Assembly (NCBI GenBank): GCA_964510785.1
Contig: CAZECM010000001.1
Coordinates: 1-64,000, forward strand
DNA from: JAAYZM01 sp964510785
Lineage (GTDB): Bacteria; Actinomycetota; Actinomycetes; Actinomycetales; Cellulomonadaceae
Length of the DNA: 64,000 bases
Direction: 5' to 3'
The notes beneath the pieces were generated by a model, which worked only from the letters and a program-made list of their open reading frames with translations, searched no databases and was not told the origin of the DNA. The translations under genes were made by a program, and so were the position numbers. Positions 48,266-56,504 of this stretch are shown here, one piece after another; positions within the stretch are counted from its first letter, which is position 1; the number at the start of each line of letters is the position of its first letter.

Positions 48266-49984
48266 CTAGCGGCGTGCCTCGACGGGCTTCGACCTGACGA
48301 CGCCCGTGACGTAGCCGCTCTTGGCTCCCGTCACCCGTACCGAGATCTTCTTGCGGCGGTCTGCCTTGGTGAGCCTGCAGGTGGCCTTCGCCTCGCCCTT
48401 GACCTCGATCTTCTCCTTCGAGTACTTCAGCGTGCCGGTGTAGGCGATCTTGCCCGTGGCGATCTTCGCGTGGCCGACGGCGTGCCCGTTCGCGCGTGCG
48501 TGCGCCTCGACCTCGATGACCTTCCCGAAGTCTGCGGCGCCGAGCGGGTAGGACGTACCCACGGCGCCTGCGACCTTTGCGCCGCCGCGGCACCACGGGT
48601 ACGCGAAGGTCGAGGCCATGTCCCACACGCCCGTGTCCACGGTGAGGGTCTTGCCGAACTTGCGGGTGCCGGACACGAACGGCTTCGTGGTCGCGGTCGG
48701 TGCCTTCCCGACGACGACGCGCTTGGCCGACGTCGTGATCACCGTGGACTCGTGCCCCTCGCGCTCACCGGTGACGCGCACCGCGATCGCAGCTCCGAGG
48801 TCGCGCTGCTCGACCCGCAGGGTTGTTGACGTGGCCCCCGGCAACGGCTCGCCGTCGAGCAGCCACTGGTAGCTCACCGTCGCGGGCCCCGGCGCGACCC
48901 ATCGTGCCGGGGTGACCGTGAGCAACGAGTCGACCCCGCCCGTGCCCTCGAGGACGGGTGCCGTCTCCACGACTGGTGCGGGGCCGGTCGTGACGGGGAC
49001 CGCCGCCGTCGTGAACGTGCGGGACGCGTACCCGGTGCGCGTGAGGTGGAGCCTCGCCGCGACCTGAGTCTCGAGGTCGATCGCCTTCAGGGTGTACTCG
49101 TCATCCGTCGCGCCTTCGATCGTGGCGCCGTTGCGGGTCCAGGCATACGTGATGCGCCAGTATGGGGCGTCGAACCAGCGGCCGTCCAGGACGGACATCG
49201 TGGTTCCCACACGCCTGTCACCCAGAACGACGGGCGTGACCTCGTAGGTCGTCGGTGAACCCTCGACGACGTTTCGGCTCGTCGTCGCTGCGGTCTTCGG
49301 GGTATACCCCGGGGTGGCTGCGTGCACTCGTCCGATGATCGTGTGGCCGAGGTCAGCCTCTTGGGGCGAGTAGGTCTGTCCGGTCCCCACCTGGTTCGCC
49401 GACGCGACCTCGTCCCGGAACCAGACGTAGGTGAACGTCGGGACCTCGGCCGAGGTCCACGCCCCGGGGTACATGCTCATCTGGTGGCCGAAGATCCCGC
49501 TCCAGACGATCGAGGGGAACTCGGTGAAACCAAGGTCGGGACTCTCGAGGATGGGCCCCCGCGGCACGGCGGTCGCATTGTCCGACGACGGCTCGCACTG
49601 CGGGTTGCTCGCCGTGACGCGCACCGTGACCAACGCGCCCATGTCGCCAGGCTGAAGACGGTAGGTGCTCGAGGTGGCCCCCGAGATCTGAGAGCCGCCC
49701 CGGAGCCATCGGTAGGTCAGCTGCGTGGGCTCGGCGGTCCATGATCCGGAGTCCGCCGTGAGGTACTCCCCCACGTATCGGCCGGTCTGGCCGCCGGAGC
49801 TGATCGTGGGCGGCACCTGGTTCCACAAGGAACAGACCGGCCCACCACCGTCGCAATCTTCGACGAGCGGATCGCATCCGGGCGGAGCCGCGACGGCCGG
49901 TCCCGCCACGAGGGGTCCGAGCGCGAGGACGAGCACGAGGCCGACGGCGCCGAGCGCGCGTCGCCGAGAACTGAGCCTGGACAC
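48266..49984 (-). CDS. Secreted surface protein with six Ig-like repeats
   Basis: 572 residues. Signal peptide (~1-33, LVLVLALGPLVAGPAVA). The rest is made of about six ~85-residue beta repeats with the theme W-x-TYxWxRdG..IxGAT..TYxLxxxDLG..VRVT (YRWLRGGSQISGATSSTY, YAWTRNGATIEGATDDEY, YQWLLDGEPLPGATSTTL, YPWCRGGAKVAGAVGTSY). These resemble Ig-like repeats of actinobacterial extracellular and wall proteins. The N-terminal CDPLVEDCDGGGPVC is Cys-rich. No LPXTG sorting signal. Could bind the substrate of the neighbouring arabinan locus, by location only. Confidence 0.82.
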   Translation of the reverse strand: MSRLSSRRRALGAVGLVLVLALGPLVAGPAVAAPPGCDPLVEDCDGGGPVCSLWNQVPPTISSGGQTGRYVGEYLTADSGSWTAEPTQLTYRWLRGGSQISGATSSTYRLQPGDMGALVTVRVTASNPQCEPSSDNATAVPRGPILESPDLGFTEFPSIVWSGIFGHQMSMYPGAWTSAEVPTFTYVWFRDEVASANQVGTGQTYSPQEADLGHTIIGRVHAATPGYTPKTAATTSRNVVEGSPTTYEVTPVVLGDRRVGTTMSVLDGRWFDAPYWRITYAWTRNGATIEGATDDEYTLKAIDLETQVAARLHLTRTGYASRTFTTAAVPVTTGPAPVVETAPVLEGTGGVDSLLTVTPARWVAPGPATVSYQWLLDGEPLPGATSTTLRVEQRDLGAAIAVRVTGEREGHESTVITTSAKRVVVGKAPTATTKPFVSGTRKFGKTLTVDTGVWDMASTFAYPWCRGGAKVAGAVGTSYPLGAADFGKVIEVEAHARANGHAVGHAKIATGKIAYTGTLKYSKEKIEVKGEAKATCRLTKADRRKKISVRVTGAKSGYVTGVVRSKPVEARR

Positions 49985-50195
49985 GAGACGGCCTCCTTGC
50001 CGACGCCGGCACCGGCGCAGCTGCGCCTCCTGACCAGCCCAATTGCGCCACCTTAGGATGGTTGACCGGGGCTCGCACGGGTATTTCTGTCCGACATGGG
50101 GTGAACACGTCGGCGTGACGTGCCGGAGCCCAGCGCCGTGGGACAGGGATGGACGTGCGGGTTGAGGGCTGCCCGGTGTGTGCCACGATGACGGA
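49985..50195. promoter_or_regulatory. Divergent intergenic region
   Basis: About 210 bases between the secreted repeat protein and LacI. No strong hairpin, operator or small ORF seen. ATTTCTGTC (50092-50100) is the AT-richest patch. GATGACGGA lies just before the LacI GTG and may act as its weak ribosome site. Confidence 0.35.
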
Positions 50196-51209
50196 GTGAG
50201 GCGTCGACCGGTAACGATTCAGGACGTCGCCCGGGAGGCACGCGTCTCGACGGCGACCGTCTCCCGCGTGCTCAACGGTGCGCCGTCGGTCGACCCGGAG
50301 CTCGCGCGACGCGTGCGGGACGCGGTCTCGGAGACCGACTACGTCCTCAACACCAACGGTCGGGCACTGCGTCGGCAGGTGTCGGACGTCTGGGCCGCCA
50401 TCGTCTCGGACGTCGAGAACAGCTTCTTCACCACGATGGTGTCGGCCCTGCAGTCCGTCGCGGTGCACCATGGCTACTCCGTCATGCTGTGCAACACCGA
50501 CGAAGAGGTGTCACGCGAGCGGGACTACGTCCAGGCGGCCATCGCGCAGCAGATGGCCGGCGTGGTCGTGGCGGCGGCATCGGAGAGCGAGTCGGACCTG
50601 ACGCCGTTGCAGGCCGCGCAGATCGCGACCGTCGTGGTGGACCGGCGGATCGAGGGCCACTCCGGCGACTCCATCCTCGTCGACAACCGTCGTGCCGGAC
50701 GCTTGGTCGCAGAGCACCTCGTGGATGTCGGGTATCGCAAGATCGCCTGCATCGGCGGACCCCCCGACGTCTCGACGACCGAGGACCGGCTCCTCGGGTT
50801 CCGTGAAGCCCTCGCGGAGGCGGGTCGGCCGCTGTCCGAGGAGTTCTTGCTGCGGGCGAACCTGCGTGCCGAGGGTGGTGAACGTGCCATGGCGCAGCTG
50901 CTGGACGCACCCGAGCAACCGGACGCCGTCTTCGTCACCAACGGCCCGCTGACCGCCGGCGCCTTCCGGGCTGTCCAGGCCCACGACCTGCGGATGCCCG
51001 AGGACATCGCGCTCGTGGGGGTCGACGACGACTTCTGGACCCGGATGGTCACGCCGATGGTCACGGTGGTGCAGCAGCCGGTCGCCCAGATGGGAGAGCT
51101 CGCCGCGGAGCTCCTGCTCTCTCGAGCGGTGGAGCGACGCACGGAGGAGCGGCACCTGATCCTCCAGCCGCAGCTTGCGGTGCGTGGGTCCTCGGTGACG
51201 CGCGCCTGA
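50196..51209 (+). CDS. LacI-family transcriptional regulator of the D-arabinan locus
   Basis: 337 residues from GTG (VRRRPVTIQDVA). HTH VTIQDVAREARVSTATVSRVLNGAP with hinge ELARRVRDAV, then a sugar-binding type I fold (AAIVSDVENSFFTTMVSALQ, VVVDRRIEG, LVGVDDDFWTRMVTPMVTVVQQP). It is encoded upstream of, and in the same direction as, the arabinan operon, whose promoter holds a palindromic operator of the LacI type. Effector probably D-arabinose or an arabinan oligosaccharide, by context. Confidence 0.92.
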   Translation: MRRRPVTIQDVAREARVSTATVSRVLNGAPSVDPELARRVRDAVSETDYVLNTNGRALRRQVSDVWAAIVSDVENSFFTTMVSALQSVAVHHGYSVMLCNTDEEVSRERDYVQAAIAQQMAGVVVAAASESESDLTPLQAAQIATVVVDRRIEGHSGDSILVDNRRAGRLVAEHLVDVGYRKIACIGGPPDVSTTEDRLLGFREALAEAGRPLSEEFLLRANLRAEGGERAMAQLLDAPEQPDAVFVTNGPLTAGAFRAVQAHDLRMPEDIALVGVDDDFWTRMVTPMVTVVQQPVAQMGELAAELLLSRAVERRTEERHLILQPQLAVRGSSVTRA

Positions 51210-51248
51210 CCTCGCCAGGCGTTCTGTCGACGAAGCGTGGCAGGCCTG

Positions 51249-51277
51249 TTGACAGTCTGAGCTTTGGGGCCTACGAT
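51249..51277 (+). promoter_or_regulatory. Sigma-70-type promoter of the D-arabinan operon
   Basis: TTGACA (51249-51254), 17-base spacer, TACGAT (51272-51277). A near-consensus promoter, unusual in this genome, whose start point (~51284) lies in the adjacent operator. Confidence 0.85.
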
Positions 51278-51282
51278 CCTGA

Positions 51283-51294
51283 GTAATCGATTAC
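51283..51294 (+). promoter_or_regulatory. LacI-type operator O1
   Basis: GTAATCGATTAC is a perfect 12-base palindrome with the central CG typical of LacI-family sites. It overlaps the predicted transcription start, so binding would block initiation. A near-identical site lies inside the isomerase gene. Confidence 0.82.
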
Positions 51295-51318
51295 TGGCGA
51301 TCGGCGAAGGTTGCAACG

Positions 51319-51723
51319 ATGCTTCTCGGACTTCCCCCACTGCTCACCGGGGCCTTGCTCAGGCACCTGGACGCTATGGGACACGGCGACACGGTTCTCG
51401 TGTGCGACGCCCACTTCCCGGCGGAGCGTCTCGTCGCCCGCGTCGTGGAGTTCCCCGCCGCCGGCGCTCTCGACGTCCTCGACTCGGTGCTCACGGTTCT
51501 TCCCCTCGACGAGCCGGTGTCCGGCTACGCGATGGACCCCGAAGGCGTCGACGCTCCTGTCGCTGAAGAGCTGGTGCGCAGACTCGACCGCGTCGGCAAC
51601 CAGACTCTCTCCCTCCCGCGTCAGGAGTTCTACTCGGTGGCCCAGGGGGCTTTCGTGGCCGTGCGCACGGGCGAGACCGGCCAGTTCGCAAACATCCTGC
51701 TTCAGAAGGGCATCGTGAAGTGA
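51319..51723 (+). CDS. RbsD/FucU-family sugar mutarotase
   Basis: 134 residues from ATG, GAAGG upstream. The family catalyses interconversion of pyranose/furanose and anomeric forms of ribose, fucose and similar sugars. Visible: LLTGALLRHLDAMGHGDTVLVCDAHFPAE (catalytic His and Asp) and QEFYSVAQGAFVAVRTGET, with the C-terminal FANILLQKG. Here it would convert D-arabinose released by furanosidases into the form used by the kinase. First gene of the operon; its stop overlaps the SIS start. Confidence 0.88.
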   Translation: MLLGLPPLLTGALLRHLDAMGHGDTVLVCDAHFPAERLVARVVEFPAAGALDVLDSVLTVLPLDEPVSGYAMDPEGVDAPVAEELVRRLDRVGNQTLSLPRQEFYSVAQGAFVAVRTGETGQFANILLQKGIVK

Positions 51724-52346
51724 CCAGCGAGGACGCTATTCGTCGGGAGGCACTGCTCGCCGCTGACCGCGCGATGCAGATCGAGTCGGAGGCCATCGCT
51801 CGCACGCGGCAGGTCGTCCATGAGGCGCTCCCCCGAGCAATCGATTACTTGAGGCTAGCCAGCGGGCGGGTGATCGTCTCCGGCCTGGGCAAGTCCGGTC
51901 ACATCGGCGCCAAGATCGCAGCGACGCTCGCCTCGACTGGGACCCCCGCGTTCTTCGTGCACTCGACGGAGGCGCTGCACGGCGACTCGGGGATGGTCAC
52001 GCCGAACGACGTGGCCATCCTGATCTCCTACTCGGGCGAGACCAGCGAGGTGTGCCACTTCGCGCGCATCATCGTGGCGCAGGGCGCCACTCTCATCGCG
52101 ATGACGGGCCGCCCCGGGTCGACGCTCGCCCGGCTCGCCCAGGTCCACCTCTCGATCGAGGTCGAGCGCGAGGCCGATCCGCTCAACCTCGCTCCGACGG
52201 CCTCGACGGCCTCGACGCTCGCGGTGGGAGACGGGCTCGCGGCAGCGCTCATGACGTGGTCCGAGTTCAGCCCGGACGACTTCGCCAAGCGGCACCCGGG
52301 CGGATCGCTCGGTGTGCAGCTCCTCGGGGACGGGGCGGCACAGTGA
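51720..52346 (+). CDS. SIS-domain sugar phosphate isomerase, KdsD/GutQ-type (D-arabinose-5-phosphate isomerase)
   Basis: 208 residues from GTG overlapping RbsD/FucU. A single SIS domain with the KdsD/GutQ signature: VSGLGKSGHIGAKIAATLASTGTPAFF, EALHGDSGMVTPNDVAILISYSGETSEV, and KRHPGGSLG at the end. KdsD interconverts D-ribulose 5-phosphate and D-arabinose 5-phosphate; in Gram-negatives it feeds KDO synthesis and has CBS domains, which are lacking here. In a Gram-positive catabolic operon the reverse, degradative direction is more likely. Contains a second LacI-type operator near its 5' end. Confidence 0.87.
   Translation: MTSEDAIRREALLAADRAMQIESEAIARTRQVVHEALPRAIDYLRLASGRVIVSGLGKSGHIGAKIAATLASTGTPAFFVHSTEALHGDSGMVTPNDVAILISYSGETSEVCHFARIIVAQGATLIAMTGRPGSTLARLAQVHLSIEVEREADPLNLAPTASTASTLAVGDGLAAALMTWSEFSPDDFAKRHPGGSLGVQLLGDGAAQ
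51837..51848 (+). promoter_or_regulatory. Second LacI-type operator, inside the isomerase gene
   Basis: GCAATCGATTAC matches O1 at 11 of 12 positions, 554 bases downstream of it (centre to centre). An intragenic auxiliary operator could allow DNA looping, or a roadblock, with the same repressor. Confidence 0.6.
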
Positions 52347-53281
52347 ACGGTCAGGTGTGCGTCGTCGGGTCGTTCATGATGGATCTCGTGGCATTCGCGC
52401 CCCGCCGCCCGTTGCCGGGCGAGACGCTCCGGGGAACCGGGTTCGGGATGAGGCTCGGCGGCAAGGGCTTCAACCAGGCGGTCGCGGCGGCCCGGGCCGG
52501 TGCCCGCGTCTCGATGGTCGGCCTGCTCGGGGGCGACGACTTCGGTGCCGCGTTCCGCGCCGCGCTCGCGGACGAGGGCGTCGACGGGATGTTCGTCGAC
52601 GTCGACGAGCCGTCCGGCACCGGGGTCGGTCTGCCCGTCATCGACCCCGACGGTCAGAACTCGATCATCATCGTGCCGCGCGCCAACGAGCAGATGTCGA
52701 CGGCTCAGATCGAACGTGCTGCCGCACATCTGACTGCGGCCGACGTGCTGCTCCTGCAGCTCGAGCTGCCGATCGAGGTCGCTGCTGCGGCCGCGCGCGT
52801 GGCCAAGTCCGCTGGCACGACCGTCGTGCTGAACCCCGCCCCGGCGGCGATCATCCCCGACGAGCTGCTCGCGCTCGTCGACGTGCTCGTACCCAACGAG
52901 GTCGAGCTGCGGGAGCTCACGGGCCGCTCGGCCACGGGGCAGATCGACGAGGCGGTGCGGGACCTTCAGTCGCGGTACCGGACGAGCATCGTCGTCACGC
53001 TGGGTGCGAAGGGCGCCGTCGTCGTCGAACCCGAGGGCACCGTCACCGAGATTGCGGCCGTGTCCGTGGTCCCTGTCGACACCGTCGGCGCGGGTGACAC
53101 TTTCTGCGGCTACCTCGGAGCGGGGCTCGCCGCAGGCTCGAACCTTGTCGACGCCGCCCGGTGGGCCAACCGCGCCGCGGCGGTCGCCGTCACCAGGTAC
53201 GGCTCAGCCGCATCTGCACCGCACCGTCACGAGACGGACGCACACGTCCGTGAACTGAGAGAGATGGAGATCCGACCGTGA
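52343..53281 (+). CDS. PfkB-family carbohydrate kinase (ribokinase-like), putative D-arabinose kinase
   Basis: 312 residues from GTG overlapping the isomerase (GTGA). Ribokinase fold: MRLGGKGFNQAVAAARAGA substrate lid region, LNPAPA, NEVELRELTG, and the ATP/anion-hole motif DTVGAGDTFCGYLGAG. Ribokinases phosphorylate the 5-OH of a furanose; E. coli ribokinase also accepts D-arabinose. With the isomerase it forms a short route D-arabinose to D-arabinose 5-phosphate to D-ribulose 5-phosphate. Substrate is inferred from the operon; ribose is the alternative. Confidence 0.87.
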   Translation: MNGQVCVVGSFMMDLVAFAPRRPLPGETLRGTGFGMRLGGKGFNQAVAAARAGARVSMVGLLGGDDFGAAFRAALADEGVDGMFVDVDEPSGTGVGLPVIDPDGQNSIIIVPRANEQMSTAQIERAAAHLTAADVLLLQLELPIEVAAAAARVAKSAGTTVVLNPAPAAIIPDELLALVDVLVPNEVELRELTGRSATGQIDEAVRDLQSRYRTSIVVTLGAKGAVVVEPEGTVTEIAAVSVVPVDTVGAGDTFCGYLGAGLAAGSNLVDAARWANRAAAVAVTRYGSAASAPHRHETDAHVRELREMEIRP

Positions 53282-54354
53282 GCAACTACGGCACCTACGG
53301 AAGCAGCCTGCGCGACCTTCCGCGGCTGCGCAGCCACCGCCGGCTGCGCGCCTCGAGCTTCGACAAGGCTGGCGGCAACGCGGACTTCGTCACCGTCAGG
53401 CCGGGTGAGACGGTCGAGCTCGCGAACCTCAAGGGTGCCGGCTCGGTCAACCACATCTGGATGACCGTGGCTCCCGAGGCGCCCCCGGGCCCCGACAGCC
53501 TCGACCCGGACTACCTGCGCAAGCTGGTGCTCAAGGCGTACTGGGACGGCAGCGACCGGCCCAGCATCCTCGTGCCGCTCGGCGACTTCTTCGGCGTCGG
53601 TCACGCACGCTCGACGAACTTCGTCTCGGCGCCGCTGCAGATGAGTCCCCAGGACGGCAAGGGCCTCAACTCCTTCTTCCACATGCCCTTCGCCGCCGGC
53701 GCGCGCTTCGAGCTCACGAGCGAGTGCGAGGCGGAGGACATGCGCTTCTACTACTACATCGACTACGACGCCTTCGATGCGCTCGAGGACGGTCTGGGTC
53801 GGTTCCACGCGAGCTGGAACCGAGAGAACCCGACCGAGGGCAGGCCCGAGGCGGGCATGACCAACGCGGAGTTCGAGTTCGGCGGACAGAACACCACCGG
53901 TGACGGCAACTACGTGATCCTCGACACCCAGGGGCGGGGTCACTACGTCGGCTGCGTGCTCAACGTGCACAACCTGCGCGAGACGACGGCCTGGAACTGG
54001 TACGGCGAGGGCGACGACATGATCTTCGTCGACGGCGAGTCGTGGCCGCCGGCGCTCCACGGCACCGGCACCGAGGACTACTTCAACACCGCGTGGTGCC
54101 CGTCGGAGTCCTACTCGTCCCCGTACCACGGCATCACGTTGCCGGGCGGAGCGAACTGGAGCGGGCAGATCAGCATGTACCGCTTCCACGTCGAGGACCC
54201 GGTCACGTTCAACGAGTCGATCCGTGTGACGATCGAGCACGGCCACGACAACCGCCGCTCCGACGACGTGTCCTCGGTCGCGTACTGGTACGCGGAGGAG
54301 CCGGCCCATGGCCTGACCTTGCTGCCCGTCGGCCTGCGGCTCCCGCGGGCGTGA
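53278..54354 (+). CDS. GH172 (DUF2961) glycoside hydrolase, putative exo-alpha-D-arabinofuranosidase
   Basis: 358 residues from ATG overlapping the kinase stop. DUF2961 jelly-roll protein, CAZy GH172; known members are D-fructofuranosidases and exo-alpha-D-arabinofuranosidases. Motifs: GAGSVNHIWMTV, STNFVSAPLQMSPQDGKGLN, NWYGEGDDMIFVDGESWPP and HGTGTEDYFNTAW. Glu244 (GEGDD) and Glu266 (GTEDYF) are the best candidates for the catalytic pair. No signal peptide, so it should act in the cytoplasm on imported oligosaccharides. Family assignment is strong; substrate comes from context. Confidence 0.9.
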   Translation: MSNYGTYGSSLRDLPRLRSHRRLRASSFDKAGGNADFVTVRPGETVELANLKGAGSVNHIWMTVAPEAPPGPDSLDPDYLRKLVLKAYWDGSDRPSILVPLGDFFGVGHARSTNFVSAPLQMSPQDGKGLNSFFHMPFAAGARFELTSECEAEDMRFYYYIDYDAFDALEDGLGRFHASWNRENPTEGRPEAGMTNAEFEFGGQNTTGDGNYVILDTQGRGHYVGCVLNVHNLRETTAWNWYGEGDDMIFVDGESWPPALHGTGTEDYFNTAWCPSESYSSPYHGITLPGGANWSGQISMYRFHVEDPVTFNESIRVTIEHGHDNRRSDDVSSVAYWYAEEPAHGLTLLPVGLRLPRA

Positions 54355-55523
54355 GGAAGGCGGCGGTCGTGGTGGCGATGGCGATGACGGCACTGGCAGC
54401 TGGCTGTGCGGGTGAAGGCCCCGCGGGCGGAGCGCTCGAGGCGACGGCGGGCGGCGATGACTTCGTGCTCACCGGCGTGTCCGGCGTGACCCAGGTCGCG
54501 AAGCTCACGGGCGCGGGTGCCGTCAACGACACCGACGCGGTGGGGGTGTCCGGGACGGACCTCGGTTCGATGCTCACCGTCGGCGATCGCACGTACTTCT
54601 TCTTCGGCGACACCTTCGCCGACCGCAACCCGGAGGTCGACGGCGCCCAGGGCGGCTTCTGGCGCTCCAACGTCGTGGCCTGGAGCACGGACGAGGACCC
54701 GTCTGACGGTGTCACGTTCGACGGCTGGGTCACCGACGAGCTCGGGCTCGCCCGGGAGATCGCGCCCGGGCGGCACGAGGCCGACGGTGCGGGCGAGGTC
54801 ACCAAGATCCCCACGCACGCCTTCGAGGTCGACGGGTCGATCTACGCGGCCTACATGTCGGTGGATCACTGGGGGGACCCTGGTGTCTGGACGGCGAACT
54901 ACGCGGGTCTGGTCCGCTCGGACGACGAGGGCGCGACATGGACGTTGCTCGATGCTCCGACCTGGCCCGGTGACAGCGGCTTCGTCCAGGTCTCTGCGCT
55001 CACCGTGCGCGAGGACGGGGAGGACTTCGTCTACCTGTGGGGGATCCCCGCCGGTCGCTTCGGCGAGATGTCGCTCATGAAGGTGCCGGCCACGCGCGCG
55101 ACCGTCGAGGACGGCGCCGCCTACCGCTACTTCGCGGGTGTGGACGACGACGGCAAGCCGGTGTGGAGCGCCGTGATCACGGACGCCAAGGTCGTGCTCG
55201 AGGGCACGGTGGGCGAGTTCTCGGTGATGTTCAGCGACTACCTCGACAGATGGGTCGTGACGTACACGAGCGGCGGCGAGGCGATCCTCCGCGAGGGCCT
55301 CAGCCCCTGGGGGCCGTGGGGTGAGCCGTTCGTCCTCACCGACCAGGCCGAGACGCCCGGTCTCTACTCGCCGTACCTGAACTCCAGGTACGTCTCGCAC
55401 GACGGACGGCGGCTCTTCTTCACGCTCTCGGTCTGGGGCCCCTACTCCGTCTACTGGTACCGCGTCGACCTCGAGACCGGGGACACCGGTCCGTCGGATC
55501 CGCCGGCCGAAAGGGAGGGGTGA
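54351..55523 (+). CDS. GH183 (DUF4185) lipoprotein, putative extracellular endo-alpha-D-arabinanase
   Basis: 390 residues from GTG in a 4-base overlap with the GH172 gene. N-terminal lipoprotein signal with lipobox LAAGC (Cys19), so it is anchored outside the cell. Five-bladed-type DUF4185 propeller: NDTDAVGVSGTDLGSML with YFFFGDTFAD, WRSNVVAWSTDEDP, KIPTHAFEVDGSIYAAYMS and YLNSRYVSHDGRRLFFTLS. The DTDAVG/FGDTF acidic cluster is where the family's active site lies. GH183 enzymes cut internal alpha-D-arabinofuranosyl links of mycobacterial arabinan. It is the only exported enzyme of the locus. Confidence 0.9.
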   Translation: MRKAAVVVAMAMTALAAGCAGEGPAGGALEATAGGDDFVLTGVSGVTQVAKLTGAGAVNDTDAVGVSGTDLGSMLTVGDRTYFFFGDTFADRNPEVDGAQGGFWRSNVVAWSTDEDPSDGVTFDGWVTDELGLAREIAPGRHEADGAGEVTKIPTHAFEVDGSIYAAYMSVDHWGDPGVWTANYAGLVRSDDEGATWTLLDAPTWPGDSGFVQVSALTVREDGEDFVYLWGIPAGRFGEMSLMKVPATRATVEDGAAYRYFAGVDDDGKPVWSAVITDAKVVLEGTVGEFSVMFSDYLDRWVVTYTSGGEAILREGLSPWGPWGEPFVLTDQAETPGLYSPYLNSRYVSHDGRRLFFTLSVWGPYSVYWYRVDLETGDTGPSDPPAEREG

Positions 55524-55529
55524 GCGTCA

Positions 55530-56504
55530 ATGGCGACGTCCACGACACAGATCGGGTTCGCCGAGGCGGCCCGCGGGGCCCTTGCGCAACGCAGGTCGCG
55601 CCGACGAGGCGCCGGGGTCGCCGGGGGCTCGGTCAGGCGCGACAACCTGATCGCGTACCTGATGCTCGCCCCCGCGGTGATCCTGCTCGCGATCTTCGTG
55701 ATCTGGCCTCTCATCTACGCGATGTACATCTCCACCTACGACTGGAGCTTCTACCAGGAGTCGGTCTTCGTCGGGCTCAAGAACTTCCGGGTGGTGCTCA
55801 GCGATCCGCAGTTCATCGACTCGATCCTGCGTGGTCTCAGGTTCGCTCTCATCGTCGTGCCGTCGATCATCGTCATCGCGTACCTGTTCGCAAGCCTCGT
55901 CAAGCACATGGGGCAGCGAGTGGCGACCGTGCTCAAGGTGGCCATCTACATCCCGACAGTCATCTCGGGGGTCATCACGTCGCTGATCTTTGCGCTCATC
56001 TACGAGTACTCGGGCGGCCTGGCGAACTGGTTCATCGGCCTGTTCGGGCTCGAGGCGCAGGCGTGGATCGGTGATGTACGCCTCGCCCTGCCCGCGATCT
56101 CCGTGCCGGCGATCTGGCTGGGTCTCGGCATCACCTCGCTCATCATGCTCGCGGGACTGCTCGACATTCCGGAGTCGTACTACGAGGCGGCGCGGCTCGA
56201 GGGCGCCAGCTGGTGGCAGCAGAACATCTTCATCACCATCCCGCTGATGAAGAACATCTTCCTCTATCTCGTGATCACGGGGTTCGTCGGAGCCGTCCAG
56301 CAGTTCGAGCTGCCGCTCATCATGACGAACGGTGGGCCGCTGGACTCGACCCTCTTGCCGAACCTCTACATCTTCAACCACTTCAGGTACGACATCTACG
56401 TCGGCTATTCGATCGCTGCCGCGCTGCTGCTCTTCGTCGTGCTCGGTTCGATCTCGGCCGGGATATTCCGAACGCTTCGCTCTGAGAAGGCGGTGGACGG
56501 CTGA
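55530..56504 (+). CDS. Sugar ABC transporter permease, MalF-type
   Basis: 324 residues from ATG, GGGAGGGG ten bases before. Six main membrane helices of the MalF family (LIAYLMLAPAVILLAIFVIW at start), and the cytoplasmic EAA loop EAARLEGASWWQQNIFITIPL contacting the ATPase. Together with the next permease and the binding protein it should import arabinan oligosaccharides or arabinose. No ATP-binding subunit is encoded here, as usual for actinobacteria sharing MsiK. Confidence 0.93.
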   Translation: MATSTTQIGFAEAARGALAQRRSRRRGAGVAGGSVRRDNLIAYLMLAPAVILLAIFVIWPLIYAMYISTYDWSFYQESVFVGLKNFRVVLSDPQFIDSILRGLRFALIVVPSIIVIAYLFASLVKHMGQRVATVLKVAIYIPTVISGVITSLIFALIYEYSGGLANWFIGLFGLEAQAWIGDVRLALPAISVPAIWLGLGITSLIMLAGLLDIPESYYEAARLEGASWWQQNIFITIPLMKNIFLYLVITGFVGAVQQFELPLIMTNGGPLDSTLLPNLYIFNHFRYDIYVGYSIAAALLLFVVLGSISAGIFRTLRSEKAVDG

